From Photobacterium angustum (GTDB lineage: Bacteria > Pseudomonadota > Gammaproteobacteria > Enterobacterales > Vibrionaceae), in the NCBI RefSeq assembly GCF_003026365.1, contig NZ_PYOM01000005.1, positions 186,001-250,000 on the forward strand: a DNA stretch of 64,000 nt, read 5' to 3'. The notes beneath the pieces are model-generated. The model had not been told where the DNA came from, did no database searches, and was given only the letters and a program-made list of their open reading frames with translations. The position numbers and the translations under genes are program-made. Position 1 is the first letter of the stretch. Each line of letters starts with the position of its first letter. Shown here piece after piece: positions 44,911 to 54,725 of this stretch.

Positions 44911-45988
44911 TAAACCCCATCACAATACCTAGCTCTGCAGCTACATCATCGTGTAACGCTAACTGGATATATTCCAACCCATTGAACACATTAATTAATT
45001 CACGGTATCCAGCTTTTGTTTTTAGTAACGATCCCATACTCTTTTCTTGTGGCCAATCAGCTAACAACAATTCAAAACGCTGATTAATACGGTTCGCGGT
45101 GCTCTCATGCCCTTCTTTAATCAATAAAGCATTCAAACCATTGCCATTCGCTAAATAAAGCTGATGTAATGCTTCCACACTCGCTTTTAAACTCACCATT
45201 GATGTTTGTGAACGCCACGCTTCCGATTGATATGGTTTTGGTTTTCCCGGTTTCCCCATCGGACGAGTCAGCTTTTTAAGGGTGTAATCAAGCTGGTTAT
45301 TGAGCGCGCCTAAATATTCCCCCAAGGCTAATGGCGGCGGTAATGTTTGCCATGGGTTATGTTTCCATTCTGCGACTAAATCTGTGGCGGTTTGTACCAT
45401 ATGCCCTGTTATTGCATCGGCTAAATGACAATAATTAGCCTGAGATAACTGCTTTTGCTCTTGAAATAAAAACCACTCAGCAGCACCTAAACCTTGCACA
45501 ACCACACTTTGATCAGCAATGTCTTGGCTACTAAATGTCTTCTCAGACTGTAGTAACTCTTTAAGCTTTCTACCTGTGGTGTTCTTTTTGTCAGGCCAAA
45601 ATTGCACTTGCCAGCTTAACGCTAAAGCTTCTTCACTGCCTTTTTCTCGGCCTTGTAATGCCATCCAGCTTTGCATTGTTGATAGCCATGCATCTTGCGC
45701 CGCTTCTACAGACGCATCACTATACTGAGTACAAATATGACTAACGCTGTCATGAAGTAAACGGGTCGATTGCTGATACTCTGTGGCTTCATCCAGTGAC
45801 AATTCGTACACAGGCGTAAGATTAAAACCTAACGCCTCAGTAGCTTTTACATTTTCAATCGGTAGCGTTTGTTTCGGCTCTGATTTTGAAACGTCAGTAC
45901 TATCGTCACTACAACCAGTGGTCATAGTACTTAACGCCAATGTGCAAACAGTAAGAATAATCTGAGATTGGCTTGCATACTTCTTCAT
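44891..45988 (-). CDS. Imelysin-family lipoprotein (variant motif)
   Basis: A 365-residue protein with a signal peptide ending in the lipobox TTGC (residue 26). The imelysin helical bundle is seen in DAWLSTMQSWMALQG and VVQGLGAAEWFLFQEQKQL: here the family's GxHxxE motif is replaced by GLGAAE, keeping the glutamate but not the histidine. This is the divergent type found next to DUF1111 proteins. It sits 15 bases after the DUF1111 gene and overlaps the DUF1513 gene. Probably a periplasmic metal-binding partner; peptidase activity is not expected. Confidence 0.88.
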   Translation of the reverse strand: MKKYASQSQIILTVCTLALSTMTTGCSDDSTDVSKSEPKQTLPIENVKATEALGFNLTPVYELSLDEATEYQQSTRLLHDSVSHICTQYSDASVEAAQDAWLSTMQSWMALQGREKGSEEALALSWQVQFWPDKKNTTGRKLKELLQSEKTFSSQDIADQSVVVQGLGAAEWFLFQEQKQLSQANYCHLADAITGHMVQTATDLVAEWKHNPWQTLPPPLALGEYLGALNNQLDYTLKKLTRPMGKPGKPKPYQSEAWRSQTSMVSLKASVEALHQLYLANGNGLNALLIKEGHESTANRINQRFELLLADWPQEKSMGSLLKTKAGYRELINVFNGLEYIQLALHDDVAAELGIVMGFNATDGD

Positions 45989-46003
45989 TACAATACCGCT
46001 CCT

Positions 46004-47452
46004 TTACAATGAATTTAAAAACGCGACTAATGCTTGGCGATCAGATAAAGGCAGTTGCAACACTTTATCGCGGCTCATTTGTGCTTCGCCGCCATGCCAT
46101 AACACCGCTTCCATAACTGTGCGAGCACGTCCATCATGTAAAAAGTTAGTGTGTCCGTTCACTTCCTCGGTATAGCCTAAACCCCATAACGGCGGTGTTC
46201 GCCATTCTTGCCCATTAGCTAAAAACTCAGGGCGATTATCAGCTAACCCTTCACCCATATCGTGTAATAACAAATCGGTATAAGGGTTGATAGTTTGTTC
46301 AGATAACGCTGGACGATTAGGTACGTTGGCTGTCTTAATATTCGTGCGGTGACAACTTTCACAGCCAATATCAGCAAACAGCTTTTCACCTTTCATGACT
46401 TGAGGTTCTGTAATATTTCGACGTGCAGGAACCGCTAAATGCTGAGAATAAAATTCAACAAAATTAAGTACTTTTTCCGTCACTTCATGTTTGCCGCCAT
46501 TAGGCAGCTCTTGGCAAATTGATTGCGCACCACTACAGTTTTCTTGTTCAAATAACGCACTGGTTAAGCCTAAATCACCATTAAACGCGGCAGCATTTTG
46601 TTGCATTAAAGTTGGTTGTCCGGCTTTCCAACCAAAACGCCCAATGACAGTTTTATTTTCTTGTACATCCCACACTTGGTTTAACTTTCCACTTACGCCT
46701 TTATTTTCTGCGGCTTGCTCTTCAACAAAACTTTTTAACGTTTGCTCTGGAATATGCTCTAACAAACCTAATCCAATCATTGGTGGCGCAATACGTGCAG
46801 ACAGCATTACATCTTCCGCCATTGGGCCATAATTGAGATCCGTGATAGTTAAATTGGGCTTACGCAGGGTTATCACTTCACCGTCAGCAAACGTCACTGG
46901 TTCATCACTGTAGGTTAATGATATTTGCCCTTCAGGTTTCGCTTCAGGCAAGGCAAAATCTTGTAATTGATCGCCATACATCGGGTCTGGAATTGTGCCG
47001 CTTTTAATCAACTGTTTTTTCTGGGTATCTGTTAACGCAGGAATACTTAAACGCACCAGCATAGACACAGAATTTGTATCGCCTTTTTCAGGTGGATGAC
47101 CACGCCCATCTTTAATATGACAATTCTGGCAACCATTAGTATTAAATAACGGCCCTAAACCATCACGGGCATCGGTTGTTGCAGGCGCTTGTACCCAAGG
47201 GTTACGAAAAAAACTGTTACCAACACTGAAATCTAATCGCTTAGACATCGGCAAATTACTTGAAGGCAAAGAAAAGGCATTGGCACCTGTTTTTGGCGTT
47301 GTCGTATCACCGCCAGATTTAATTTTTGCCAGTCGCTCTTGGGTATATTTTGTTTTTTTTTCTTCAGGAATAGTGGATTCTGCCGACGCGATAACAGGCA
47401 GTAATCCTAACGACATCAACATCGTTGCTAAAGACTTCATACTCACACTCAT
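46004..47452 (-). CDS. Di-haem oxidoreductase of the DUF1111 family
   Basis: A 482-residue periplasmic protein with a signal peptide (SLATMLMSLGLLPVIASAES). The first haem site is CQNCH in FNTNGCQNCHIKDGRG, the second CESCH in IGCESCHRTN, with HDMGEGL and LHDGRARTVMEAVLWHGGEA following, all as in DUF1111 proteins of MauG-like fold. It lies between the two imelysin genes on the same strand (82 and 15 bases away). The set imelysin-DUF1111-imelysin-DUF1513 is a known neighbourhood under iron control; redox cycling of iron at the cell surface is a reasonable guess. Confidence 0.92.
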   Translation of the reverse strand: MSVSMKSLATMLMSLGLLPVIASAESTIPEEKKTKYTQERLAKIKSGGDTTTPKTGANAFSLPSSNLPMSKRLDFSVGNSFFRNPWVQAPATTDARDGLGPLFNTNGCQNCHIKDGRGHPPEKGDTNSVSMLVRLSIPALTDTQKKQLIKSGTIPDPMYGDQLQDFALPEAKPEGQISLTYSDEPVTFADGEVITLRKPNLTITDLNYGPMAEDVMLSARIAPPMIGLGLLEHIPEQTLKSFVEEQAAENKGVSGKLNQVWDVQENKTVIGRFGWKAGQPTLMQQNAAAFNGDLGLTSALFEQENCSGAQSICQELPNGGKHEVTEKVLNFVEFYSQHLAVPARRNITEPQVMKGEKLFADIGCESCHRTNIKTANVPNRPALSEQTINPYTDLLLHDMGEGLADNRPEFLANGQEWRTPPLWGLGYTEEVNGHTNFLHDGRARTVMEAVLWHGGEAQMSRDKVLQLPLSDRQALVAFLNSL

Positions 47453-47534
47453 AGATTCTTATTATTAAAATACGAATAAAGTCGCCCTAACTGCTGGCGA
47501 CTTATTTTTATATTTTTGTAGAGAGATAAGTCAC

Positions 47535-48788
47535 TTAGAACTGATGATCTGCTGTATCTGGATTTAGATTACTAACCCCAATAATACTTGCCGCTTTTTC
47601 AATTTCAGCCGTTTGCTGCACTAACGCCATAATAGATTTTTTCACCAACGCATGGCCGGCTTTGTTATCTGTAGCAATAAGCTGATCAAAGTGTTGGTTA
47701 TCTTTTTCAGCTGAATCAACAAGTGTTTGTAGTTGAGCACGAGTTTTATCAAATTCTGCTTTAATTTCAGCAGCGGCTTTCTTATCTTTCGCTGCTACTA
47801 AATCATTAATACTTGGGCCTGTTAACACTTCACCATTAGTACGGGTGTAAGTACCAGTGTAAACGTTATAGATACCTTGCTCATTGTAGTAATGCGAGTT
47901 ATGGGTGTTATCTGAAAAACAATCGTGCTCGTCTTCCGTTGAATTGGCTTCTAATGCCACTTTCATACGCTCACCAGCAAGTTCACCTAATGAAAGAGAG
48001 CCCATACCAAATAGCATTTTACGCAAACCATTATCCGCTGATTCTGCTAGTAACTCACTACGGTAGTTCTTCGCTTCGGTTGCTGACCACTGCTTTTCCA
48101 TCCATTGCAGATCGTTAATCAACAGTTGAGAAGAGGCCGTTAAATACTCAGCACGACGTTCACAGTTACCGTTAGTACACGCTTCGCCTTTTACAAAATC
48201 TGTAAATTTACGATCGCCAGCACCACTCTTAGTACCGTTAAGATCTTGTCCCCACAATAGGAACTCAATGGCGTGATAACCAGAAGCAACGTTTGCTTCA
48301 GAGCCACCTAATTCATTTAAGTCAGCAATTAATTCAGGCGTGATCTTAGTAACATCAATCTCTTTATTACCCACATTCAGGGTTTTACTTGCTACGATAT
48401 TCGCTTTTGCGCCTTCATTACCAAGCTCGTGTTGGTAATCTTTCGCTACGTAATCAATTAAACCTTCATCTAACGGCCACGCATTTAATTGTCCTTCCCA
48501 GTCATCAACAATACCGTTACCAAAACGGAATACTTCAGATTGTTGATAAGGAACGCGAGAAGCTTTCCATGCGGTACGTGCTGCTGAAAGTGTTTTTTCA
48601 GAAGGATTAGCAACAAGTGCAGCAATCGCTTTATCTAAATCTTGCGCGGTCGTTAATGCATCACTATAAACACTGTGTGCAAGATCTGCATAATGCGTCA
48701 CCACTTCTTCTTTAGTTGCCGCTTGTGCCACGGTAGGCAACGTAAAAATCGCTGCCGCAATCAGAGTGTGAGTAAATGTTTTGTTCAT
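47535..48788 (-). CDS. Imelysin-family periplasmic iron-regulated protein
   Basis: About 417 residues from ATG 48788 (MNKTFTHTLIAAAIFTLPTVAQA), following ggaag; an upstream start at 48812 is less typical. After the signal peptide come two imelysin repeats: the hallmark GYHAIEFLLWGQD (GxHxxE) lies in the first, with DWEGQLNAWPLDEGLIDYV before it, and CTNGNCERRAEYLTASSQLL after. This is the IrpA/ICMP type. It is the first gene of the operon, 57 bases downstream of a Fur-box candidate. Confidence 0.92.
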   Translation of the reverse strand: MNKTFTHTLIAAAIFTLPTVAQAATKEEVVTHYADLAHSVYSDALTTAQDLDKAIAALVANPSEKTLSAARTAWKASRVPYQQSEVFRFGNGIVDDWEGQLNAWPLDEGLIDYVAKDYQHELGNEGAKANIVASKTLNVGNKEIDVTKITPELIADLNELGGSEANVASGYHAIEFLLWGQDLNGTKSGAGDRKFTDFVKGEACTNGNCERRAEYLTASSQLLINDLQWMEKQWSATEAKNYRSELLAESADNGLRKMLFGMGSLSLGELAGERMKVALEANSTEDEHDCFSDNTHNSHYYNEQGIYNVYTGTYTRTNGEVLTGPSINDLVAAKDKKAAAEIKAEFDKTRAQLQTLVDSAEKDNQHFDQLIATDNKAGHALVKKSIMALVQQTAEIEKAASIIGVSNLNPDTADHQF

Positions 48789-48844
48789 TAAAGCGTCTTC
48801 CTTGTTGAGCATTTCTTAATATAACCAAGAATGAAAATCTAAGT

Positions 48845-48863
48845 GATAATTGTTATTATTAAG
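48845..48863. promoter_or_regulatory. Fur box candidate upstream of the imelysin operon
   Basis: GATAATTGTTATTATTAAG, preceded by gt, fits the pattern TGATAATxxTTATTA and matches the classical 19-base Fur consensus at about 12 positions. It lies 57-75 bases upstream of the imelysin start in the 310-base gap to cosR. The rest of that gap shows nothing I can name except promoters. Confidence 0.6.
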
Positions 48864-49098
48864 ACAATATATCAGATTGGTAACATTTTGAAACACATCA
48901 GCCGCATTTAATGGTAATAATTTGCATTTAATTTTTTAAAAAAACCATAACTCGAACACATATAACGATTATCTCGATGTATTTCACGTATAACCTTTGC
49001 TATAGCTAGCGTAATGATACATATTGCACTACTGAGATTTATTACCGCAGTGATAAATCTCAACACGTAATATGCCGCTGTAAGATTTGGAGATTTAC

Positions 49099-49602
49099 AT
49101 GGACAAGCACGAAGAAGTTCTGATCGCTCTTCGACAAATTATTCGCGCTATCGACCTGCATTCAAGAAAATTGAACAAAAATGCAGGATTGACAGGCCCT
49201 CAATTAGTTTTGATGCGAGCGATTAAAGCATCAGGTGAAGAAGTGACTATTCGTCAGCTTTCTAATAACACTAATATGAGCCAAGCAACGGCTACTACCA
49301 TTCTTGATCGACTAGAAAAACGCGGTTTAGTGGTACGTCAGCGTAGCCAATTAGATAAGCGTAAAGTGCATGCTCACCTTACCGAAGATGGCTTAGCACT
49401 CCTTGAAAAAGCGCCATTGCCGCTACAAGACAGCTTTATATCTCAATACCAAGAGTTGGACGATTGGGAACAATCACTGCTACTGTCATCAGTACAGCGA
49501 ATTTCAACCATGATGAATGCCGAACATCTTGATGTAGCTCCCCTACTTGAAGTAGGTAGCATTACTCAACAAGAAAAAACCAAAAGCGAATTAGAAGAGT
49601 AA
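49099..49602 (+). CDS. MarR-family regulator, CosR/EctR-like
   Basis: A 167-residue regulator starting at ATG 49099 (MDKHEEVLIALRQIIRAIDLHSRKLNKNAGL), after ttggag; a TTG at 49087 would add four residues. The winged helix is VTIRQLSNNTNMSQATATTILDRLEKRGLVVRQRSQLDKRKVHAHLTEDG. The ends HSRKLN and LEVGSITQQ resemble CosR/EctR, which represses ectoine and compatible-solute genes at low salinity in Vibrio and relatives. No ectoine gene is in the window. Monocistronic, with a terminator. Confidence 0.85.
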   Translation: MDKHEEVLIALRQIIRAIDLHSRKLNKNAGLTGPQLVLMRAIKASGEEVTIRQLSNNTNMSQATATTILDRLEKRGLVVRQRSQLDKRKVHAHLTEDGLALLEKAPLPLQDSFISQYQELDDWEQSLLLSSVQRISTMMNAEHLDVAPLLEVGSITQQEKTKSELEE

Positions 49603-49634
49603 GCATCACACACGTTTGCAAATATTGAGATAAT

Positions 49635-49662
49635 AAAAAACCGATCAAGTGATCGGTTTTTT
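49635..49662 (+). terminator. Terminator of the CosR-like gene
   Basis: Stem aaaaaaccgatca / tgatcggtttttt with a tiny loop (ag), perfect; strong A and T flanks. Confidence 0.92.
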
Positions 49663-49703
49663 ACTTTTGGTTATTTGGGCATCTTTACGTTTTTTGGAAA
49701 CAC

Positions 49704-49946
49704 CTACGCACCATCTATAATATCTTGGCTAAGTTGATATATCCGCACAATGAACCCAGCATCATCACTACCTACACCTTCTCTTTTTAGCCAAAACTGT
49801 CCTGCACTCGTTTTAACAAACTTGGTATGAAATTGTTCATTAATCGTTATTAGCGATACATACCGCCCCCATTTCTGAAATGGTAATTCCCCCCCAGAAC
49901 CAACATCAAAAAACGTCTTCGATTTATTCTGATCGTTGGTTGCTGT
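49704..49946 (-). pseudogene. C-terminal fragment of an unrecognised protein
   Basis: On the minus strand a frame without a start codon runs from a stop at 49947-49949 to a TAG at 49704 and encodes about 80 residues that look like real protein (GGELPFQKWGRYVSLITINE, then TKFVKTSAGQFWLKREGVG and FIVRIYQLSQDII). Just upstream another frame reads RALTLIEQQPTIRINR, so a frameshift near 49940 may be present. It is probably the worn end of a lost gene. The family is not recognised. Confidence 0.45.
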
Positions 49947-50747
49947 TCAATCAGAGTCAGCGCCCTAAATTGTTACTATTGATCCCACGCTTTTTGCTGA
50001 TTCTCGATAACAATCAATTGACTTGCTAGATTCTGCATGTATTCACAATTCTATTGTTATTAACATCAACAACCCATCCGTAGCAAAATAGCGCAATGAG
50101 CTAATAATCTAGAGTAAGAAAAAGAGAGTCAAGGCGACCCCATGCCATATGCAATGTTGCAATTGGGTAACAAAAAAAAACACAGCCAAAGAAAAGCGTG
50201 ATCGAAATCACATGGTAATTTGGTGTTAAAAAATCATAAAACATCGGGGCTAAAGTGCCTTTCAAAAATGATCCATATCGTACTTTAATACATAAATTAT
50301 TAAGTAAATCATAGTCAAAGAGAATTCGAGATAAATCTTTGAATGACACAAAAGTGACTAAATTAGTCACTTAAATCGTTAACCAATGTAAAAATTAGTG
50401 ATCAACAAGGATGAAAGCTAAGTGGAATAAGTTATAAAATAGGCAAAATAAATCAATGTGACGTACAAATTCAGTAATATTTGCAACGTACATCATCATT
50501 TTGCAACAAAGTGAAACATGTGTTTTACATTGCTCACTTTTGCAATTAAATTGCACTCATAAACCTTATGAACAAAAGAAGGAAATCAGACACGGTTAAT
50601 ATCAATAATGAATAACAAATTTCTAAATTTTTGTTTTCAACGTTAAATAATTACAAATAAACAATAAATATTTGACAATTCTTTTAAAGCAGTCTTCTGA
50701 TTTTCATTACTGGATATTTGAAAGTAGTACAAAGTCAGGGAGGAAAA
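49947..50747. other. Long leader region upstream of the cyo operon
   Basis: About 800 bases without a supportable gene. The 89-residue minus-strand frame at 50101-50370 has poor protein character. Toward the operon there are four TTGCA-type repeats at 50481, 50501, 50540 and 50551 (three are TTGCAA) and a TTGACA at 50672-50677 that may be a -35 box, although I see no good -10 box at the right distance. Confidence 0.45.
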
Positions 50748-51635
50748 ATGAAGATAACACGTAGCAGGAAAGTTGGGATAACGATCCTTGCAATTTTATC
50801 AGTAGCACTTTTAACGTTCCTATTTACTAGCAGTAACATGGTTCTATTCGATTCAAAAGGTTCGATTGGTCAAGCCCAGTCTTCACTGATCATTACATCA
50901 GTACTTTTGATGGCAATAATCATAGTCCCTGTTTTGCTGATGTCCGTGTATTTCCCTTACAAATACCGCCACAGCAATAAAGATGCGGAATACAAACCAA
51001 ACTGGGAGCACTCCACAAAAATCGAAGTGGTTGTGTGGGCAGTTCCTTGCTTAATCATTCTTGCGCTTGGTTGGATCACTTATCAAACCTCATATTCTCT
51101 CGACCCGCGTAAAGAGATTGCATCTGAAGAAAAACCGTTGACTATCCAAGTTGTTGCAATGAACTGGAAGTGGCTGTTTATCTACCCTGAACAGCAAATA
51201 GCAACAGTTAATGAGATTGCATTACCTGTTAACCGCCCAGTTAGATTCCTAGTTACATCTGACACTGCGATGAATTCATTCTTCATTCCACAACTTGGTA
51301 GCCAGGTTTACGCAATGGCTGGGATGGAAAATCGACTTCACCTCATGGCAGAAGAGAAAGGCGTTTACCGTGGTATTTCTGCGAACTACAGCGGCTTTGG
51401 TTTTACCAACATGAAGTTCAAAGCACACGCAGTTGACAATGCCGACTTTGACCAATGGGTTCAAAAAGTAAAAGCATCCGACAAAGTATTGAACGACAGT
51501 AGCTACGACGTACTGACAGCAAATGCTAAAGAGCAAATTAAAACAGCTCACCCTGTGACTTATTTTGCATCTGTCGATCCTCTTCGATTCAAAGATATTA
51601 TTGAAAAACACGCGGGAGTCCAAAATGGCTTATAA
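50748..51635 (+). CDS. cyoA: Cytochrome bo3-type quinol oxidase subunit II
   Basis: A 295-residue protein from ATG 50748, which follows agggagg closely; the 50718 frame start is not needed. Two membrane helices ([21 protein letters not shown] and [17 protein letters not shown]) are followed by a periplasmic cupredoxin domain with [34 protein letters not shown] and [17 protein letters not shown]. The CuA ligands (C-x3-C and H) are absent, so it is a quinol oxidase subunit, not a cytochrome c oxidase one. First gene of cyoABCDE. Confidence 0.97.
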   Translation: MKITRSRKVGITILAILSVALLTFLFTSSNMVLFDSKGSIGQAQSSLIITSVLLMAIIIVPVLLMSVYFPYKYRHSNKDAEYKPNWEHSTKIEVVVWAVPCLIILALGWITYQTSYSLDPRKEIASEEKPLTIQVVAMNWKWLFIYPEQQIATVNEIALPVNRPVRFLVTSDTAMNSFFIPQLGSQVYAMAGMENRLHLMAEEKGVYRGISANYSGFGFTNMKFKAHAVDNADFDQWVQKVKASDKVLNDSSYDVLTANAKEQIKTAHPVTYFASVDPLRFKDIIEKHAGVQNGL

Positions 51636-53715
51636 GGGCGATGTCTACGCCGATCCGGATCCTATCTTCGGCAAACTAAATTGGGATGTAATTCCATTTA
51701 CAGACCCAGTTATATTACCTGTTATGCTAGGCGCTCTTTTTGGCGGACTAGCACTTGTAGCTGCAATCACTTACTACGGTAAGTGGAAGCATTTGTGGGA
51801 ACAATGGTTTACTTCCGTCGACCATAAAAAAATCGGTATCATGTACATCATTGTTGCGGCAGTGATGCTTTTCCGTGGTTTTGCTGACGCCTTCATGATG
51901 CGTACTCAACAAGCAGCAGCAACCATTAATGGAACTGGTTATCTACCTCCTGAGCACTACGACCAAATCTTTAGTGCCCATGGTGTAATTATGATTTTCT
52001 TCGTTGCCATGCCATTCGTGGTTGGCCTGATGAACATCATCGTTCCACTTCAAATTGGTGCACGTGACGTAGCCTTCCCATTCTTAAACTCTTTGAGCTT
52101 TTGGCTATTCGTTGTTGGTGCAATCCTGATTAACATGTCACTGTTTATCGGTGAATTTGCTGCAACAGGTTGGCTTGCTTACCCACCATTATCTGGTATG
52201 GAATACAGTCCTTGGGTAGGTGTCGACTACTGGCTTTGGGCGCTGCAGATCTCTGGTATCGGTACCCTACTGACCGGTGTTAACTTCGTTGTGACCATTA
52301 TTCGCATGCGTGCGCCAGGTATGAAACTGATGCAAATGCCTGTGTTTACATGGACATCGCTATGTGCAAACGCACTGATTGTTTTGGCTTTCCCAATTCT
52401 GACAGTAACGTTAACGCTATTAACACTTGACCGTTACATTGGCACCCATTTCTTCACTACAGATATGGGCGGTAACGTAATGATGTACGTTAACCTTATC
52501 TGGGCATGGGGTCACCCTGAAGTATACATTCTGATTTTACCTGCTTTTGGTATCTTCTCAGAAATCACAGCGACATTCTCACGTAAGCGTCTATTCGGCT
52601 ATGTTTCACTTGTGTGGGCAACAGCCGTTATCATGATTCTGTCATTCGTTGTATGGCTACACCACTTCTTCACCATGGGTGCAGGGGCAAGTGTTAACGC
52701 TTTCTTCGGTATTGCTACGATGATTATCTCTATTCCAACCGGGGTTAAGATATTCAACTGGCTATTTACTATGTACAAAGGTCGCGTTGAGTTTTCTGCG
52801 AGCATGTGGTGGACAATTGCATTCCTAATTACCTTCACAATTGGTGGTATGACAGGTGTAATGCTTGCAGTTCCAGCAGCGAACTTCGTACTTCACAACA
52901 GCTTATTCGTTATCGCTCACTTCCATAACGTAATTATCGGTGGTGCGCTATTCGGTTACTTTGCAGGTTTCACTTACTGGTTCCCGAAAGCAACGGGTTT
53001 CAAGCTAGACGAAAAACTAGGCAAGCTTTCTTGTGTTCTTTGGACTGTCGGCTTCTTCGTAACCTTCATGCCAATTTACGTTCTAGGTTTCAGTGGTATG
53101 ACACGTCGTCTGAATGTTGCTGATAACCCTGAGTGGGCACCACTACTTTGGATCTCTGCATTTGGCGTATTTATCATTGCATCGGGTATTGCGACTCAGT
53201 TCTACCAAGTTTACGTAAGTATTCGTGACCGTAAGAAGAACCTTGATCTTACCGGTGACCCTTGGGATGGACGTACGCTTGAGTGGGCAACATCTTCGCC
53301 ACCAGCGTTCTACAACTTCGCGACGCTACCTAAAATTCATGACCGTGATGAGCACCACTATGCAAAAGAGAACGGTTTAGCGTACCAAGCACCTGAACGT
53401 TACAAGCGCATTCATATGCCGAAGAATACTTGGGCAGGTGTTGTAATCAGCGCATTTGCATTAACTCTTGGTTTTGCTTTTGTATGGCACATCTGGTGGA
53501 TGGTTATCGCTAGCGGTGTTGGTATTTTGGCGTCATGGATTGCATACAGCTTTGAGCGCAACAAAGACTACTACGTTGAAGTTGCAGAAGTTGAAGCAAT
53601 TGAGCGTGCACATCTAGCACGTGTTTATGGCGAACAAGGTTCGACTAGCGAAGAAAACAAAGACGAAGATCAGGATGAAGATGATTCGTCTGACCTAAAA
53701 CCTGTTACGGCATAG
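51625..53715 (+). CDS. cyoB: Cytochrome bo3-type quinol oxidase subunit I
   Basis: A 696-residue protein from ATG 51625 ([25 protein letters not shown]), overlapping the end of cyoA by 11 bases. About 15 membrane segments; the haem and CuB ligands are seen in [26 protein letters not shown] (with the His-Tyr cross-link pair), HHFFTMG and [29 protein letters not shown] is typical. It reduces O2 to water and pumps protons. The C-terminus ends in a long acidic tail ([15 protein letters not shown]), longer and more acidic than in E. coli. Confidence 0.98.
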   Translation: MAYKGDVYADPDPIFGKLNWDVIPFTDPVILPVMLGALFGGLALVAAITYYGKWKHLWEQWFTSVDHKKIGIMYIIVAAVMLFRGFADAFMMRTQQAAATINGTGYLPPEHYDQIFSAHGVIMIFFVAMPFVVGLMNIIVPLQIGARDVAFPFLNSLSFWLFVVGAILINMSLFIGEFAATGWLAYPPLSGMEYSPWVGVDYWLWALQISGIGTLLTGVNFVVTIIRMRAPGMKLMQMPVFTWTSLCANALIVLAFPILTVTLTLLTLDRYIGTHFFTTDMGGNVMMYVNLIWAWGHPEVYILILPAFGIFSEITATFSRKRLFGYVSLVWATAVIMILSFVVWLHHFFTMGAGASVNAFFGIATMIISIPTGVKIFNWLFTMYKGRVEFSASMWWTIAFLITFTIGGMTGVMLAVPAANFVLHNSLFVIAHFHNVIIGGALFGYFAGFTYWFPKATGFKLDEKLGKLSCVLWTVGFFVTFMPIYVLGFSGMTRRLNVADNPEWAPLLWISAFGVFIIASGIATQFYQVYVSIRDRKKNLDLTGDPWDGRTLEWATSSPPAFYNFATLPKIHDRDEHHYAKENGLAYQAPERYKRIHMPKNTWAGVVISAFALTLGFAFVWHIWWMVIASGVGILASWIAYSFERNKDYYVEVAEVEAIERAHLARVYGEQGSTSEENKDEDQDEDDSSDLKPVTA

Positions 53716-53730
53716 GGACTGACAGCAATT

Positions 53731-54375
53731 ATGACTACAGAAGTTAAACATACATTTGAACCAAACGTTGCTGCTCAGTCACATGGCGGTCATGATCACG
53801 ATGATCATGACCATCATGATTACGCAGGCGATACGATCTTTGGTTTCTGGATTTATATCCTTAGTGACTGTTTATTATTCGGTACACTTTTCGCAGTGTT
53901 TGCCGTTTTCTCAAACAGCTTTGCTGGACAAATTGAGCCAACTGAACTGTTCAACTTAACTTTCGTTGCTGGTGAAACTGCCCTACTTCTTCTAAGTAGT
54001 TTCACTTTTGGCATGGCGATGCTTAAGGCGAATAAAGAAGACATGAAGGGCATGCTCAAATGGTTGGGCATTACCTTTGCGCTCGGTCTGTCTTTCTTAG
54101 TAATGGAACTTTATGAGTTCTGGCATTTCAGTAATGAAGGTGCCACTTTCCACAGCAGTGCATACTGGTCATCTTTCTATGCACTTGTTGCAACGCACGG
54201 CCTTCACGTATTTGCTGGCCTGATTTGGATGATTGTTCTATTCGTCCACTTCAAACGTGATGGTTTTTCTGAAGATAATAAAACGCGTCTAGCTTGCCTA
54301 AGCTTATTCTGGCACTTCCTAGATGTTATTTGGATCTGTGTATTCAGCGTTGTTTACTTGATGGGGGTATTGTAA
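53731..54375 (+). CDS. cyoC: Cytochrome bo3-type quinol oxidase subunit III
   Basis: A 214-residue protein with five membrane helices (GFWIYILSDCLLFGTLFAVF, ETALLLLSSFTFGMAML, WLGITFALGLSFLVMELYEF, SSFYALVATHGLHVFAGLIW, LFWHFLDVIWICVFSVVYLM). The cytosolic N-terminus has a remarkable run of histidine and aspartate (HGGHDHDDHDHHD, residues 18-30) that is not part of the usual subunit. It lies 15 bases after cyoB and its TAA overlaps the ATG of cyoD. Confidence 0.97.
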   Translation: MTTEVKHTFEPNVAAQSHGGHDHDDHDHHDYAGDTIFGFWIYILSDCLLFGTLFAVFAVFSNSFAGQIEPTELFNLTFVAGETALLLLSSFTFGMAMLKANKEDMKGMLKWLGITFALGLSFLVMELYEFWHFSNEGATFHSSAYWSSFYALVATHGLHVFAGLIWMIVLFVHFKRDGFSEDNKTRLACLSLFWHFLDVIWICVFSVVYLMGVL

Positions 54376-54713
54376 TGGCTAATTCATCTGAGCACGGCCA
54401 AGGTGGACAGGCTCACGGTAGCGTAAAAGAGTATTTGAATGGCTTGATTCTATCCATCATCCTAACAGTAGTACCTTTTGTTATGGTGATGGCTGGAATC
54501 GGCTCTAAGCCGCTAATTATCGGCGTAATCATGGTTTTCGCAGTCGCGCAAATTTTTGTTCAACTTGTTTACTTTTTACATATGAACACCTCATCAAAGC
54601 AAATGTGGAATACCTCTTCCGCTGTTTTTGTTGTGGTAATTGTCGCAATTATCCTCATCGGTTCGTTGTGGATTATGGAACACCTAAATCACAACATGCT
54701 GATGGGTCACTAA
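54375..54713 (+). CDS. cyoD: Cytochrome bo3-type quinol oxidase subunit IV
   Basis: A 112-residue protein starting at ATG 54375 inside the stop of cyoC (TAATG). Three membrane helices (NGLILSIILTVVPFVMVMAG, LIIGVIMVFAVAQIFVQLVYFLHM, SAVFVVVIVAIILIGSLWIM). The N-terminus HGQGGQAHGSVKEYLNG fits CyoD (SxKxYxxG). It helps assembly of the CuB site in subunit I. The longer frame from 54294 overlaps cyoC and is not used. Confidence 0.96.
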   Translation: MANSSEHGQGGQAHGSVKEYLNGLILSIILTVVPFVMVMAGIGSKPLIIGVIMVFAVAQIFVQLVYFLHMNTSSKQMWNTSSAVFVVVIVAIILIGSLWIMEHLNHNMLMGH

Positions 54714-54725
54714 TAGGGTTACAGG

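Noticed and set aside
50101..50370. 89-residue minus-strand frame in the cyo leader
   Set aside because: No ribosome site, mixed hydrophobic and irregular content, no neighbouring gene to join; looks like chance in A+T-rich DNA.
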